Source: Prevotella sp. E2-28 (GTDB lineage Bacteria; Bacteroidota; Bacteroidia; Bacteroidales; Bacteroidaceae). Taken from it: a stretch of DNA of 64,000 nucleotides. The notes below the pieces were generated by a model that was given only the letters and a program-made list of their open reading frames with translations, had not been told where the DNA came from and searched no databases. Position 1 is the first letter of the stretch. Every line of letters begins with the position of its first letter. The DNA lies in assembly GCF_022024055.1 (NCBI RefSeq), contig NZ_CP091788.1:2294001-2358000 (forward strand). The letters run 5' to 3'. Shown here piece after piece: positions 29,575 to 37,445 of the stretch. The translations under genes and the position numbers were made by a program.

Positions 29575-29880
29575 TTTTTTAGTACTTTTGGATACCAATC
29601 TTTGGCGTCTTTGTCATCAAGCCACCCCAACAGCCATGCCGTAAGATTACCAACATTCTCATACGAGAGATTATATAACTCATGCTCATTTCGCGAGTAC
29701 AAGCCTCCATGCATCACGTCATTCTTTCTCGGTGGCAAAGAAAGACACCACCGCAACCTTTCCCTTCAACTGTTTAGCGCTGCCGACATTGCGCCAGTCA
29801 TCATATTGCGCATGAACGAAAGAAGGGAAGGAAAGCAGCAAGGCTGCAACCACGATTACGAAAGCTATGTGGTGTCTCAT
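29571..29880 (-). pseudogene. Frame-broken small secreted protein gene
   Basis: Starting at 29880 the frame gives a clear Sec signal peptide (MRHHIAFVIVV... ending HAQ), then YDDWRNVGSAKQLKGK and a TGA after 54 codons. A second frame, shifted by one base, continues without stop to 29571 with a protein-like sequence (HGGLYSRNEHELYNLSYEN, then LDDKDAKDWYPKVL). The join would be near 29716-29730. A one-base indel is the simplest reading: a real mutation, an assembly error, or much less likely programmed frameshifting. Confidence 0.55.
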
Positions 29881-29906
29881 AACCCAACAGATTGATTTAA
29901 TCTTTA

Positions 29907-30719
29907 CTATTTATATATCACTTTTGCCTGTTCTCCCTTGTAGGCAACGGGGTATTTTATTTCTGGTTTACAACCTTTGGCAAGGACTACGGTCTTGAGC
30001 ATACGACAGTCGGAAAGATCAACTTCCTTCAGCTTCTTACAGCTACTCAAGTCTACAGTCTCCAGATAGGTCATACCTGCGTGAAAATATTCGATGTTAG
30101 GGAAATACTTCAAGTCCTCGTAATCCTTGATGTTACGTATAAAGCTACGGAAGTTCATGAAACTGAGACGTGTCAACATCTCTGCTTCGGGTACTGAGAT
30201 TTCTCCATCGTGGTTGGCATCTACCTTATTACGAAGACAGAAGTCTTTGATACCAGAATCCTTAAACATAATCATCTGCTCCTTGGCGGCATGAGTCACT
30301 TCTACTTTTGCATCTCCCGTGGGATAGGTAATCTCTGGATTACAGTCGGCAGCGAGCACTAATTTCTTTAACCATGCAGCATTCATCAGCCCTAGATGTT
30401 CCAGTTTGCCAAGACAACTCAGGTCCAGCGTTTCAACCGGCGTATTTCCTACAGAGAAAATTGTCAAGTTAGGGAAATGTTTCAGGAACGAGTAGTCCTC
30501 GATGATATTACTTCTTCCACCACGATCAAGAACAAGTTTTGTCGCTTTGTTCGCCTCATCGAAGGTCACAATACCATCGCCATTCACGTCACAGTCTTCA
30601 AAGCAATGAGAGAAGAAATTATCATTGGTAATCTTAATAAAGACCTGAGAATTCTGTGCACATACATTAGTTGATGACAAACATGTCATAGTCATCATGA
30701 TAAATAGGATTTTTTTCAT
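29907..30719 (-). CDS. Secreted protein with two EF-hand plus leucine-rich units
   Basis: 270 aa. Sec signal peptide (1-22, ends CAQ). The mature part is an internal duplication: an EF-hand loop D44-E55 (DVNGDGIVTFDE) followed by a leucine-rich stretch (FPNLTIFSVG, ETLDLSCLGKLEHL), then again an EF-hand loop D167-E178 (DANHDGEISVPE) followed by FPNIEYFHAG and ETVDLSSCKKLKEVDL. Each unit ends with a C-PEI-YP motif. Calcium binding is likely; the function is unknown (surface or periplasmic interaction). Alone in its transcription unit. Confidence 0.8.
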   Translation of the reverse strand: MKKILFIMMTMTCLSSTNVCAQNSQVFIKITNDNFFSHCFEDCDVNGDGIVTFDEANKATKLVLDRGGRSNIIEDYSFLKHFPNLTIFSVGNTPVETLDLSCLGKLEHLGLMNAAWLKKLVLAADCNPEITYPTGDAKVEVTHAAKEQMIMFKDSGIKDFCLRNKVDANHDGEISVPEAEMLTRLSFMNFRSFIRNIKDYEDLKYFPNIEYFHAGMTYLETVDLSSCKKLKEVDLSDCRMLKTVVLAKGCKPEIKYPVAYKGEQAKVIYK

Positions 30720-30748
30720 AATAATTTGGTTTTTATGTTATGATGTTG

Positions 30749-30756
30749 CAAATATA
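30749..30756 (-). promoter_or_regulatory. -7 element of the EF-hand gene
   Basis: Minus-strand TATATTTG, 30 bases before the start codon, with a partial CTTG 20 bases upstream. Confidence 0.55.
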
Positions 30757-30891
30757 TGAAGATTTTAACTTCAACGCAAGAGAAATTCCCCTTTTTTAAT
30801 AGGGAAATCCCTAAAAATAATACAAAAATAAAGATGTCGTTAATTTTTAATAATGAAAAAGGATTATGATGGCATTTTCAATTAAAATTCG

Positions 30892-30899
30892 TAACTTTG
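30892..30899 (+). promoter_or_regulatory. -7 element of the C1B peptidase gene
   Basis: TAACTTTG, leader about 40 bases; no clear -33 element. Confidence 0.6.
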
Positions 30900-30942
30900 C
30901 AACCTATTTGCATAAATAACAACAAATCAACTAAAAAACACA

Positions 30943-32136
30943 ATGAAGAAAACGATGACTTTAGCGCTGACAGCTATGCTTGCACTCAGCGCCCAGGCTC
31001 AGGAGAAGAAGGCTGACAACAAGCCTGTCTTCACCACCATCAAAGAGAATCCAATTACAAGCATCAAAGACCAGAACCGTTCGGGTACCTGCTGGGACTA
31101 CTCTACCCTGTCATTCTTTGAGGCTGAGATTCTGAAAGCCACAGGTAAGACCTACGATCTTGATGAGTCTTTTGTAGCCAATAAAACTTATATGGATCGC
31201 GCTATTCAGGTGGTACGTTTCCACGGCGACTGCCAGTTTGCACAAGGTGGTTCTGCAGAAGACGTACTGGCTACGATGAAGAAATATGGTATCGTCCCAC
31301 AGGGTATCATGCCTTTCCCAGGCTCACTCTATGGCGACTCACTCAACAACTTCAATGAGTTCTTCTCTGTACTAGAGCCTTATGTTGCTGCTGTAGCCAA
31401 GAGCTCACAAAAGAAAATCAGCAATCAATGGAAAGTTGGAATGCAGGGCATCCTTGATGCTTATCTGGGAAAATGCCCTGAGGAGTTCACCTACGAAGGC
31501 AAGAAATACACCCCACAGAGTTTCGCAAAGAGCCTCGGCATCAACTTGGACGACTACGTAAGCATCACTAGCTACACCCACCATCCTTTCTACACAACCT
31601 TCGCTGTAGAGGTTCAGGACAACTGGCGCTTCCCTCAGTCATACAACTTGCCTATGGATGAGATGATGAAGGTGATTGACAATGCTATTGAGAAAGGTTA
31701 CACTATCGCTTGGGGCGGTGACGTTTCTGAGGATGGCTTCACTCGTCAGGGTCTGGCTTATGCCATTGACACAAAGGCAACAGAAAGTCTGGCTGGTAGC
31801 GATATGGCAAAATGGCTGAAGATGACAGCTGCCAAGAAAAAGAACCTTATCGACTCTCTGGGTTGCAACGTACCTGAGATTACCCCAACACAGGAACTGC
31901 GTCAGCAGCGTTTTGACAACTGGGAACTAACTGATGACCACGGCATGCTGATCTATGGTGTGGCTAAGGACCAGAACGGTAAAGAATATTATATGGTGAA
32001 GAACTCTTGGGGTGAGACTGGCGAATACAAAGGTATCTGGTATATGACCAAGACCTTCATCGCAGCCAACACAATGGACTTCCTCATCAACAAGAACGCT
32101 ATTCCTAAGGATATCCGTAAGAAATTAGGATTGTAA
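30943..32136 (+). CDS. pepC: Aminopeptidase C / bleomycin hydrolase-like cysteine peptidase (C1B), exported
   Basis: 397 aa. Sec signal peptide (1-20, ends AQAQ). Papain-fold catalytic residues: Cys50 in NRSGTCWDY, His in DDHGMLIYG and Asn in VKNSWGE. It removes N-terminal residues from peptides. Export to the periplasm differs from the cytoplasmic PepC of Lactobacillales. Monocistronic, with a strong terminator. Confidence 0.9.
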   Translation: MKKTMTLALTAMLALSAQAQEKKADNKPVFTTIKENPITSIKDQNRSGTCWDYSTLSFFEAEILKATGKTYDLDESFVANKTYMDRAIQVVRFHGDCQFAQGGSAEDVLATMKKYGIVPQGIMPFPGSLYGDSLNNFNEFFSVLEPYVAAVAKSSQKKISNQWKVGMQGILDAYLGKCPEEFTYEGKKYTPQSFAKSLGINLDDYVSITSYTHHPFYTTFAVEVQDNWRFPQSYNLPMDEMMKVIDNAIEKGYTIAWGGDVSEDGFTRQGLAYAIDTKATESLAGSDMAKWLKMTAAKKKNLIDSLGCNVPEITPTQELRQQRFDNWELTDDHGMLIYGVAKDQNGKEYYMVKNSWGETGEYKGIWYMTKTFIAANTMDFLINKNAIPKDIRKKLGL

Positions 32137-32171
32137 TCATACAATCCTATTTCTTCTTTCATCAATAACAA

Positions 32172-32210
32172 TCCCCAAAAGTTATAGTCTGACTTTTGGG
32201 GATTTATTTT
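32172..32210 (+). terminator. Terminator of pepC
   Basis: TCCCCAAAAGT pairs perfectly with ACTTTTGGGGA around a nine-base loop, followed by a T-rich tail. Confidence 0.9.
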
Positions 32211-32351
32211 ACACTTAGTAATCTACACATATCTGATCATCCAGAGTTCTGAGATTAGTATTGAACGAATACCAAATCAAATACAATGCCAAGAGAGAGC
32301 AAAAACACGAAACCAAATAGACAACCCCAAAAAGAAGCCAAGAGACAATAC

Positions 32352-32383
32352 AAAAAAAGAGGATGTACCATTTGATACATCCT
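32352..32383 (-). terminator. Terminator of the rpmB-rpmG-DUF4295 operon
   Basis: AGGATGTA (32360-32367) pairs with TACATCCT (32376-32383). Seven T follow on the minus strand. The stretch 32211-32350 between the two terminators holds no gene I can support. Confidence 0.85.
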
Positions 32384-32418
32384 CCTTATCTATAGAAATA
32401 AAATTCTTTCGTTCCTTA

Positions 32419-32574
32419 TTATTTGAAGAAGTCCTTAACGGCTTCGTTAGGAACCATCTGCTCGTCGAAGATGTAAGCACCCGTCTTGGGGCTCTTTACC
32501 ATCTTGATAACCTTAGAGTAAGCGCGACCATCCTTCGAACCTTCGTGGAGGGTAGCAACGGTTTTCTTTGCCAT
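32419..32574 (-). CDS. DUF4295 small basic protein
   Basis: 51 aa, starting MAKKTVATLHEGSKDGRAYS and ending AVKDFFK. In Bacteroidota this small protein regularly follows L28 and L33 and is thought to be ribosome-associated. Here it is 12 bases downstream of rpmG and is the last gene of the operon. ftsY, which I recall often coming next in relatives, is not present. Confidence 0.85.
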   Translation of the reverse strand: MAKKTVATLHEGSKDGRAYSKVIKMVKSPKTGAYIFDEQMVPNEAVKDFFK

Positions 32575-32586
32575 TCTGTCTTACAA

Positions 32587-32778
32587 TTACTTAATCTCCT
32601 TGTGAAGAGTCATCTTCTTCAGGATGGGGTTATACTTCATCAACTCCAGACGCTCAGCAGTATTCTTACGATTCTTGGTCGTAATATAACGGCTTGTGCC
32701 GGGAAGACCACTATTCTTCATCTCGGTGCACTCCAGGATAACCTGAACGCGATTGCCTTTTGCTTTCTTGCTTGCCAT
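32587..32778 (-). CDS. rpmG: Large ribosomal subunit protein bL33
   Basis: 63 aa. Typical L33 sequence ([19 protein letters not shown], then [19 protein letters not shown]). A single cysteine remains, so this is a zinc-free (C-minus) form. Second gene of the operon. Confidence 0.95.
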   Translation of the reverse strand: MASKKAKGNRVQVILECTEMKNSGLPGTSRYITTKNRKNTAERLELMKYNPILKKMTLHKEIK

Positions 32779-32784
32779 GGTCTA

Positions 32785-33048
32785 TTAGTCTCCTATTACT
32801 TTAATGTCTTTCCAATCCACGAAGCCTTTGGCAACAGCCTGCTTCAAAGCGGCGTCAAGACCTACTTTATTAATCATACGAAGTCCAGCAGCGCTGATCT
32901 TCAACTGAATCCAGCAGTTCTCTTCTACATAGTAGAACTTCTTGCTGAACAGGTTTACGTCAAAGCTGCGCTTTGTGCGGTGCTTTGAGTGAGACACATT
33001 ATTACCAATCTGTGCCTTCTTTCCTGTAATTTGACAAATTTTCGACAT
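32785..33048 (-). CDS. rpmB: Large ribosomal subunit protein bL28
   Basis: 87 aa. [21 protein letters not shown] and [11 protein letters not shown] are the L28 signatures. First gene of the rpmB-rpmG-DUF4295 operon, six bases before rpmG. Confidence 0.95.
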   Translation of the reverse strand: MSKICQITGKKAQIGNNVSHSKHRTKRSFDVNLFSKKFYYVEENCWIQLKISAAGLRMINKVGLDAALKQAVAKGFVDWKDIKVIGD

Positions 33049-33099
33049 TGCTATCTACTTTAATTGTGTTCTTTTTTGATACTTACTCCAAACAGGGTG

Positions 33100-33107
33100 C
33101 AAAGGTA
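33100..33107 (-). promoter_or_regulatory. -7 element of the rpmB operon
   Basis: Minus-strand TACCTTTG, about 50 bases before the rpmB start. It is preceded by an A/T-rich run of AATTAAGAATT-like repeats (33110-33150). Confidence 0.65.
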
Positions 33108-33166
33108 CAAATTTTAATTAAGAATTAAGAAATAAGAATTGAGAATTATTAAAGTCTTAAAGTTTT

Positions 33167-33682
33167 TTAACTCTCTTCCTCTATATTCTCAGCATCTTCG
33201 GCCTTCAGGAAGTCGCAAAACATCTGTATGGCCTTGTTTGTTGCAATAGACAAATTGATGTCACGACCATTATCTTCATCTATTTTCAGAGACACCACTT
33301 TATCGGCCGTACCACAAGCCAGCCAGATAGTGCCAACAGGTATTTCCTTTGTGCCACCACCAGGGCCAGCAAAACCAGTCGCAGCAATAGCATAATCCGT
33401 ATTCAACGTCTTGCAAGCACCTTTCACCATTTCAATAGCAACCTCCTCACACACAGCGGTTTTCTCTTCAATCAGTTCATGAGAAACTCCCAGAATATTC
33501 TCCTTCACTTCATTCACATAACAGATAATACCACCCTTGAAATATTTGGATGCGCCAGGCACAGCAATAATTGCCTCAGCAATACGTCCTCCCGTACAAC
33601 TTTCTGCTGTAGAAACAGTCTTTTCTCTTTCCCAAAGCAGCTGACTAATTTCTCTGCTTATAATCTTACCTTCGAAATCCAT
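33167..33682 (-). CDS. CinA C-terminal (PncC-type) nicotinamide-nucleotide amidase
   Basis: 171 aa, the stand-alone C-terminal CinA domain. It converts NMN to nicotinate mononucleotide in pyridine nucleotide salvage. Motifs: STAESCTGG (Ser nucleophile region), GGIICYVNEVKENILGV and ATGFAGPGGGT. The N-terminal competence/damage domain is absent. Six bases downstream of tsaD, same operon. Confidence 0.9.
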   Translation of the reverse strand: MDFEGKIISREISQLLWEREKTVSTAESCTGGRIAEAIIAVPGASKYFKGGIICYVNEVKENILGVSHELIEEKTAVCEEVAIEMVKGACKTLNTDYAIAATGFAGPGGGTKEIPVGTIWLACGTADKVVSLKIDEDNGRDINLSIATNKAIQMFCDFLKAEDAENIEEES

Positions 33683-33688
33683 ATCTTT

Positions 33689-34726
33689 TTACTTAAATGT
33701 TACTTTTGAGAATGCAGGCGCATCAATCGGACAGAATTCTTTATCCTGATACTTAAGATAACCAACGATACCTATCATTGCCGCATTATCAGTTGTATAG
33801 CTAAACTTAGGAATATAAATAGTCCAACCATAACGGCGCGCATGATCTTGGAAAGCATTTCGCAAACCATTGTTGGCACTCACGCCACCAGCCACAGCCA
33901 CATGCTTGATTCCCGTCTGCTTCACAGCCAGACGCAGTTTCTTCATCAGGATATCCACGATAGTCCACTCCAGCGAAGCGGCCAGATCTTCCTTGTGATG
34001 CTCTATGAAATCCGGATCTACCTCCACCCACTTACGCAGATTATAAAGGAAGGATGTCTTCAATCCAGAGAAACTGTAGTCAAGACCAGGGATCTGAGGT
34101 TCCGAGAACTGATAAGCCTTAGGATTACCCTGACGAGCCAAGCGGTCAATGATTGGTCCGCCTGGATAGCCCAGCCCCATAACCTTTGAACATTTGTCGA
34201 TAGCCTCGCCTGCAGCATCATCAATAGTCTGTCCCAACACTTCCATGTCATTATAGGCACGTACAAGTACTATCTGGGAATTACCGCCACTTACCAACAG
34301 GCAGAGGAAAGGAAGAGGGGGCACAGTTCCCGATGGTTCTCCATCGGGCCCAACCTCTTTAATAAAATGCGCCATCACGTGACCCTGCAAGTGATTCACG
34401 TCAATCATGGGAATACCCAGCGAGCGTGCAAAGCCCTTAGCAAAACTGACACCAACCAGCAGCGAGCCCATCAGGCCCGGGCCGCGTGTGAATGCCACAG
34501 CAGTAAGCTGTTCTTTTGTTATACCAGCACGCTTAATTGCCTGATCCACAACAGGTACCACATTCTGCTGATGGGCACGCGAAGCCAGTTCCGGCACCAC
34601 ACCACCATAAGCTTCGTGCACAGCCTGCGAAGCAGTTACATTTGAGAGCAACACACCATTTTTCAGCACCGCTGCCGATGTGTCGTCACAACTCGACTCT
34701 ATACCTAATATATATATATCACTCAT
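33689..34726 (-). CDS. tsaD: tRNA N6-adenosine threonylcarbamoyltransferase
   Basis: 345 aa. Catalytic subunit of the TsaBDE complex that puts t6A at position 37 of ANN-decoding tRNAs. Metal-binding His pair in NHLQGHVMAHF, ASKHA-type ATP loops (ILGIESSCDDTSAAV; VSGGNSQIVLV) and Asp in TTDNAAMIG. The start MSDIYILG at 34726 is chosen because an upstream extension of 25 codons would cross the promoter. Confidence 0.96.
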   Translation of the reverse strand: MSDIYILGIESSCDDTSAAVLKNGVLLSNVTASQAVHEAYGGVVPELASRAHQQNVVPVVDQAIKRAGITKEQLTAVAFTRGPGLMGSLLVGVSFAKGFARSLGIPMIDVNHLQGHVMAHFIKEVGPDGEPSGTVPPLPFLCLLVSGGNSQIVLVRAYNDMEVLGQTIDDAAGEAIDKCSKVMGLGYPGGPIIDRLARQGNPKAYQFSEPQIPGLDYSFSGLKTSFLYNLRKWVEVDPDFIEHHKEDLAASLEWTIVDILMKKLRLAVKQTGIKHVAVAGGVSANNGLRNAFQDHARRYGWTIYIPKFSYTTDNAAMIGIVGYLKYQDKEFCPIDAPAFSKVTFK

Positions 34727-34768
34727 TTTTTTTATTTCCTCTCCGCAAATACCACGAAAAAGAGACTG

Positions 34769-34776
34769 CAAAGGTA
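34769..34776 (-). promoter_or_regulatory. -7 element of tsaD-cinA
   Basis: Minus-strand TACCTTTG, with TTTG 22 bases upstream (34799-34802), slightly long. Confidence 0.6.
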
Positions 34777-34817
34777 CTAAAAAAAAATAGCGAAAGGGCA
34801 AAAAATAAGCAGAAAAA

Positions 34818-34849
34818 TTTGGCTGTTAGATATTTTTTACTTACTTTTG
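34818..34849 (+). promoter_or_regulatory. Promoter of the sigma factor gene
   Basis: TTTG (34818-34821), 20-base spacer, TACTTTTG (34842-34849). Leader about 80 bases, A-rich. Confidence 0.78.
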
Positions 34850-34936
34850 CACCCGATAAACCAATATTATTAACTCATTAAAACAAAAATTATTGCCTAT
34901 CGAAACAAAATTTACTTCATAAAAAAAACTTAACAT

Positions 34937-35539
34937 ATGAAGAATTTTGAAGGAGTATCCGACGAAGCGTTGGCACTGCTCTACGTAAAAGGTGATAATC
35001 GTGCGTTTGATGAGTTACTCAGCCGCACTCAGACTAAGTTATTCACTTACATCATGTTCGTAGTACGCGATCATGATATTGCTGACGACATATTCCAAGA
35101 GACCTTCGTTAAGGTCATCACCAAACTGCAGCAGGGACTATACACAGATTCTGGCAAGTTCCAGTTCTGGATTACCCGCATTGCTCACAACTGCATTATG
35201 GACTGGTACCGCCAGCAGCAGTCTAATCATATCGTTGAGGTCAACGAGGAGAACGACCTGCAGAATCTGAAAAGCGCTTCCGTCATGGACACCAATAAGG
35301 AGGCCGAGATGATTAACGAGCAGATACTGATAGACATCAAGAAGATGATGAACACCCTGCCCGCTCCTCAGCGCGAGGTTGTCTATATGCGTTTCTTCCA
35401 GCAGTTGTCTTTCAAGGAGATTGCCGACCTGACAGGCGTTAGCATCAACACCTCATTGGGACGTATGCGCTACGCCCTGATTAACCTGAGAAAGATGGCC
35501 AAGGACAACAAGATTGAACTGGCGCTTTGCGAATACTAA
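34937..35539 (+). CDS. Sigma-70 family (ECF/RpoE-like) RNA polymerase sigma factor
   Basis: 200 aa. Region 2 (FVVRDHDIADDIFQETFVKV, then FQFWITRIAHNCIMDWYR) for -10 recognition and region 4 (LPAPQREVVYMRFFQQLSFKEIA) for -35 recognition; no region 1.1 or 3. Unlike most ECF factors there is no anti-sigma gene beside it: the downstream neighbour rpe is convergent and overlaps its stop by four bases. It is preceded by a housekeeping-type promoter. The regulon is unknown. Confidence 0.88.
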   Translation: MKNFEGVSDEALALLYVKGDNRAFDELLSRTQTKLFTYIMFVVRDHDIADDIFQETFVKVITKLQQGLYTDSGKFQFWITRIAHNCIMDWYRQQQSNHIVEVNEENDLQNLKSASVMDTNKEAEMINEQILIDIKKMMNTLPAPQREVVYMRFFQQLSFKEIADLTGVSINTSLGRMRYALINLRKMAKDNKIELALCEY

Positions 35540-36183
35540 AGACTTCTTAACTGGCGAATAACCTCTTCAGGATTAGAAGCTTTAAACACATAGCTTCCGC
35601 TGACGAGCACATCTACGCCAGCCTCCACTAGACGTGGTGCTGTTTCACCTTGCACACCACCATCTACTTCAATCAATGCACGACTGCCCGACTCACTAAT
35701 AAGTTGGCGCAGTCGTTTCACTTTCTGAATGGTATTCTCAATAAACTTCTGTCCGCCAAAGCCAGGGTTCACGCTCATCAGAAGCACCATATCCACATCA
35801 CCAATAACATCCTCCAGTACAGATACGGGTGTTGCAGGATTCAGCGTCACACCAGCCTTCATGCCAGCCTGATGAATTTCCTGAATGGTACGATGCAGAT
35901 GCAGACAAGCCTCCTGATGCACATTCATCATCATAGCACCCAAATCGGCTGTGCGCTGAATGTAGCGTTCAGGCTTCTCTATCATGTAATGTACATCCAG
36001 AGGTTTCTGACACACTTTTGCCACAGCTTCGAGCACAGGGAAGCCAAATGAAATATTGGGAACGAACGAACCGTCCATCACGTCCAGGTGAAGCCAGTCG
36101 GCCTCCGAACGGTTTATCATCTGAATATCTTGGTCGAGATGCAAGAAGTCGGCCGACAGAAGAGAAGGTGAAACTAAAGCCAT
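35536..36183 (-). CDS. rpe: Ribulose-phosphate 3-epimerase
   Basis: 215 aa. It interconverts ribulose 5-phosphate and xylulose 5-phosphate in the pentose phosphate pathway, linking to the tkt/rpiB genes at 61-64 kb. TIM-barrel metal motifs LHLDVMDGSFVPN and IEVDGGV, plus the phosphate loop VSGSYVF. It converges on the sigma factor gene with a four-base overlap. Downstream of a 37-aa ORF and fmt. Confidence 0.95.
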   Translation of the reverse strand: MALVSPSLLSADFLHLDQDIQMINRSEADWLHLDVMDGSFVPNISFGFPVLEAVAKVCQKPLDVHYMIEKPERYIQRTADLGAMMMNVHQEACLHLHRTIQEIHQAGMKAGVTLNPATPVSVLEDVIGDVDMVLLMSVNPGFGGQKFIENTIQKVKRLRQLISESGSRALIEVDGGVQGETAPRLVEAGVDVLVSGSYVFKASNPEEVIRQLRSL

Positions 36184-36198
36184 TTTTCCTTTTTCTGA

Positions 36199-36312
36199 TT
36201 AATTGAGGCAATAAGCCTGCTTATTCTCCACACGATAAGTGTAAGCGATTTCCTTGATCAGTCTGAGCGTCTTTTCGCTCGGATGTGTTTCTTCGTAAGT
36301 AAAAATCTGCAT
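36199..36312 (-). CDS. Very small ORF (37 aa) between fmt and rpe
   Basis: The ATG at 36312 opens a 37-codon frame (MQIFTYEETHPSEKTLRLI, then KEIAYTYRVENKQAYCLN) ending TAA at 36199. It lies in the 190-base gap between fmt and rpe, same strand, and its composition is protein-like (amphipathic helix). I have a vague recollection of similar ETHPSEKTL micro-proteins in Bacteroidota but cannot verify it. Its ATG is immediately preceded by an arm of a long inverted repeat. Function unknown. Confidence 0.5.
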   Translation of the reverse strand: MQIFTYEETHPSEKTLRLIKEIAYTYRVENKQAYCLN

Positions 36313-36357
36313 AGGCACTTGCTTTTATATGTTTACATATATAGTAACGTAGTGCCT
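36313..36357 (-). promoter_or_regulatory. Inverted repeat ending at the start codon of the 37-aa ORF
   Basis: AGGCACT (36313-36319) pairs with AGTGCCT (36351-36357), and inside it TATATGT pairs with ACATATA over a two-base loop. In an mRNA reading from fmt towards rpe, the hairpin would sit exactly before the small ORF's ATG. No T-run after it, so translation control or RNA processing is more likely than termination. Confidence 0.5.
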
Positions 36358-36371
36358 TTCAGAATATTATA

Positions 36372-37343
36372 TCAAACAGCAGAATATTTTTCAATTTCTT
36401 TCATACCATTCAGAAATGCCTGGGCATCCATACGTTTCTTTCCAGCCAACTGGAGTTCATCTATCTGGAGCCATGCGTCAGCACAGGCGATATACAGGTG
36501 CTTTCTGTCTGCCATCAGCGCCCCTACTCTGCCGTCAACAGCCTTATCAATCTTCGTGGTACGGAATATCTTCAACACCGTTTCCGTTCCCTTTTCATCC
36601 TTCAAGACGGTCCATGCGCCAGGATAAGGAGAAAGACCACGCACAAAGTCATAGACCTTCTTTGCCGTCTGCCCCCACTCTATCTGACACGTCTCCTTGA
36701 AAATCTTAGGCGCGTGCTTTAAATCAGAAGGATTCTCTTGCTCTATGGCAGCAGGATGTCCGTCGGCAGCGATAATCTTCTCAAGGGTACTCAGGCAAAT
36801 CTTTGCCCCCAGATGCATCAGTCCGTCATAGACATATTCCACGTTAGCATCATCAGGCACGGGGAACTTCATCTGTTCAATAATCCTGCCCGTATCAATG
36901 TCGTGATCCAAGAAGAAAGTCGTCACACCCGTCTCTGTCTCGCCATTGATGACAGCCCAGTTGATAGGCGCTGCACCTCGATACTGAGGCAGCAAAGCCG
37001 CGTGAACATTAAACGTACCATATTCAGGCATTGCCCACACCACCTCGGGCAGCATACGGAAAGCCACCACGACTTGCAGATTTGCCTTATACGAACGAAG
37101 TGTTTCCACGAACTCCGGATCTTTCATCTTTACAGGCTGCAACACAGGTAGACCATGTTCCAAGGCAAATTTCTTCACCTCTGAGGGTTGAAGTTCGTTT
37201 TGATGACGCCCCACGGGTTTATCCGGCTGAGTGACCACAGCCACCACGTTATAATCATTATCTACAAGCGCTTTCAGGGTGTCAACGGCAAACTCCGGAG
37301 TACCCATAAATACTATTCTCAGATCTTCTTTTTGCATTGTCAT
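36372..37343 (-). CDS. fmt: Methionyl-tRNA formyltransferase
   Basis: 323 aa. It formylates Met-tRNA for translation initiation using 10-formyl-THF. N-terminal motif RIVFMGTPEFAV; formyl-transfer residues in NVHAALLPQYRGAAPI (Asn, His) and DHDIDTG (Asp); C-terminal OB-like domain from about residue 205. The start at 37343 (MTMQKEDLRIVF) is preferred because the -7 element is at 37359-37366; six extra codons upstream would precede the transcript start. Confidence 0.95.
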   Translation of the reverse strand: MTMQKEDLRIVFMGTPEFAVDTLKALVDNDYNVVAVVTQPDKPVGRHQNELQPSEVKKFALEHGLPVLQPVKMKDPEFVETLRSYKANLQVVVAFRMLPEVVWAMPEYGTFNVHAALLPQYRGAAPINWAVINGETETGVTTFFLDHDIDTGRIIEQMKFPVPDDANVEYVYDGLMHLGAKICLSTLEKIIAADGHPAAIEQENPSDLKHAPKIFKETCQIEWGQTAKKVYDFVRGLSPYPGAWTVLKDEKGTETVLKIFRTTKIDKAVDGRVGALMADRKHLYIACADAWLQIDELQLAGKKRMDAQAFLNGMKEIEKYSAV

Positions 37344-37358
37344 ATCGCTTTTGGAGTG

Positions 37359-37366
37359 CAAATGTA
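37359..37366 (-). promoter_or_regulatory. -7 element of fmt
   Basis: Minus-strand TACATTTG, divergent from the prfA promoter 45 bases away. Confidence 0.6.
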
Positions 37367-37411
37367 CGCAAAATAATTCTATTATAGCCCCTGAAACTCA
37401 ATTATTTTTTG

Positions 37412-37419
37412 TACTTTTG
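37412..37419 (+). promoter_or_regulatory. -7 element of prfA-pyrF
   Basis: TACTTTTG, 26 bases before the prfA ATG. Confidence 0.65.
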
Positions 37420-37445
37420 CACCCAAATAAAGAATAAGGACTTTT

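Noticed and set aside
32211..32350. Hidden small gene between pepC and the ribosomal operon
   Set aside because: Lies between two facing terminators, and the short frames have no conserved features.
34727..34801. Upstream extension of tsaD
   Set aside because: It would span the -7 element, and the family starts at the MSDIYILGIESS stretch.
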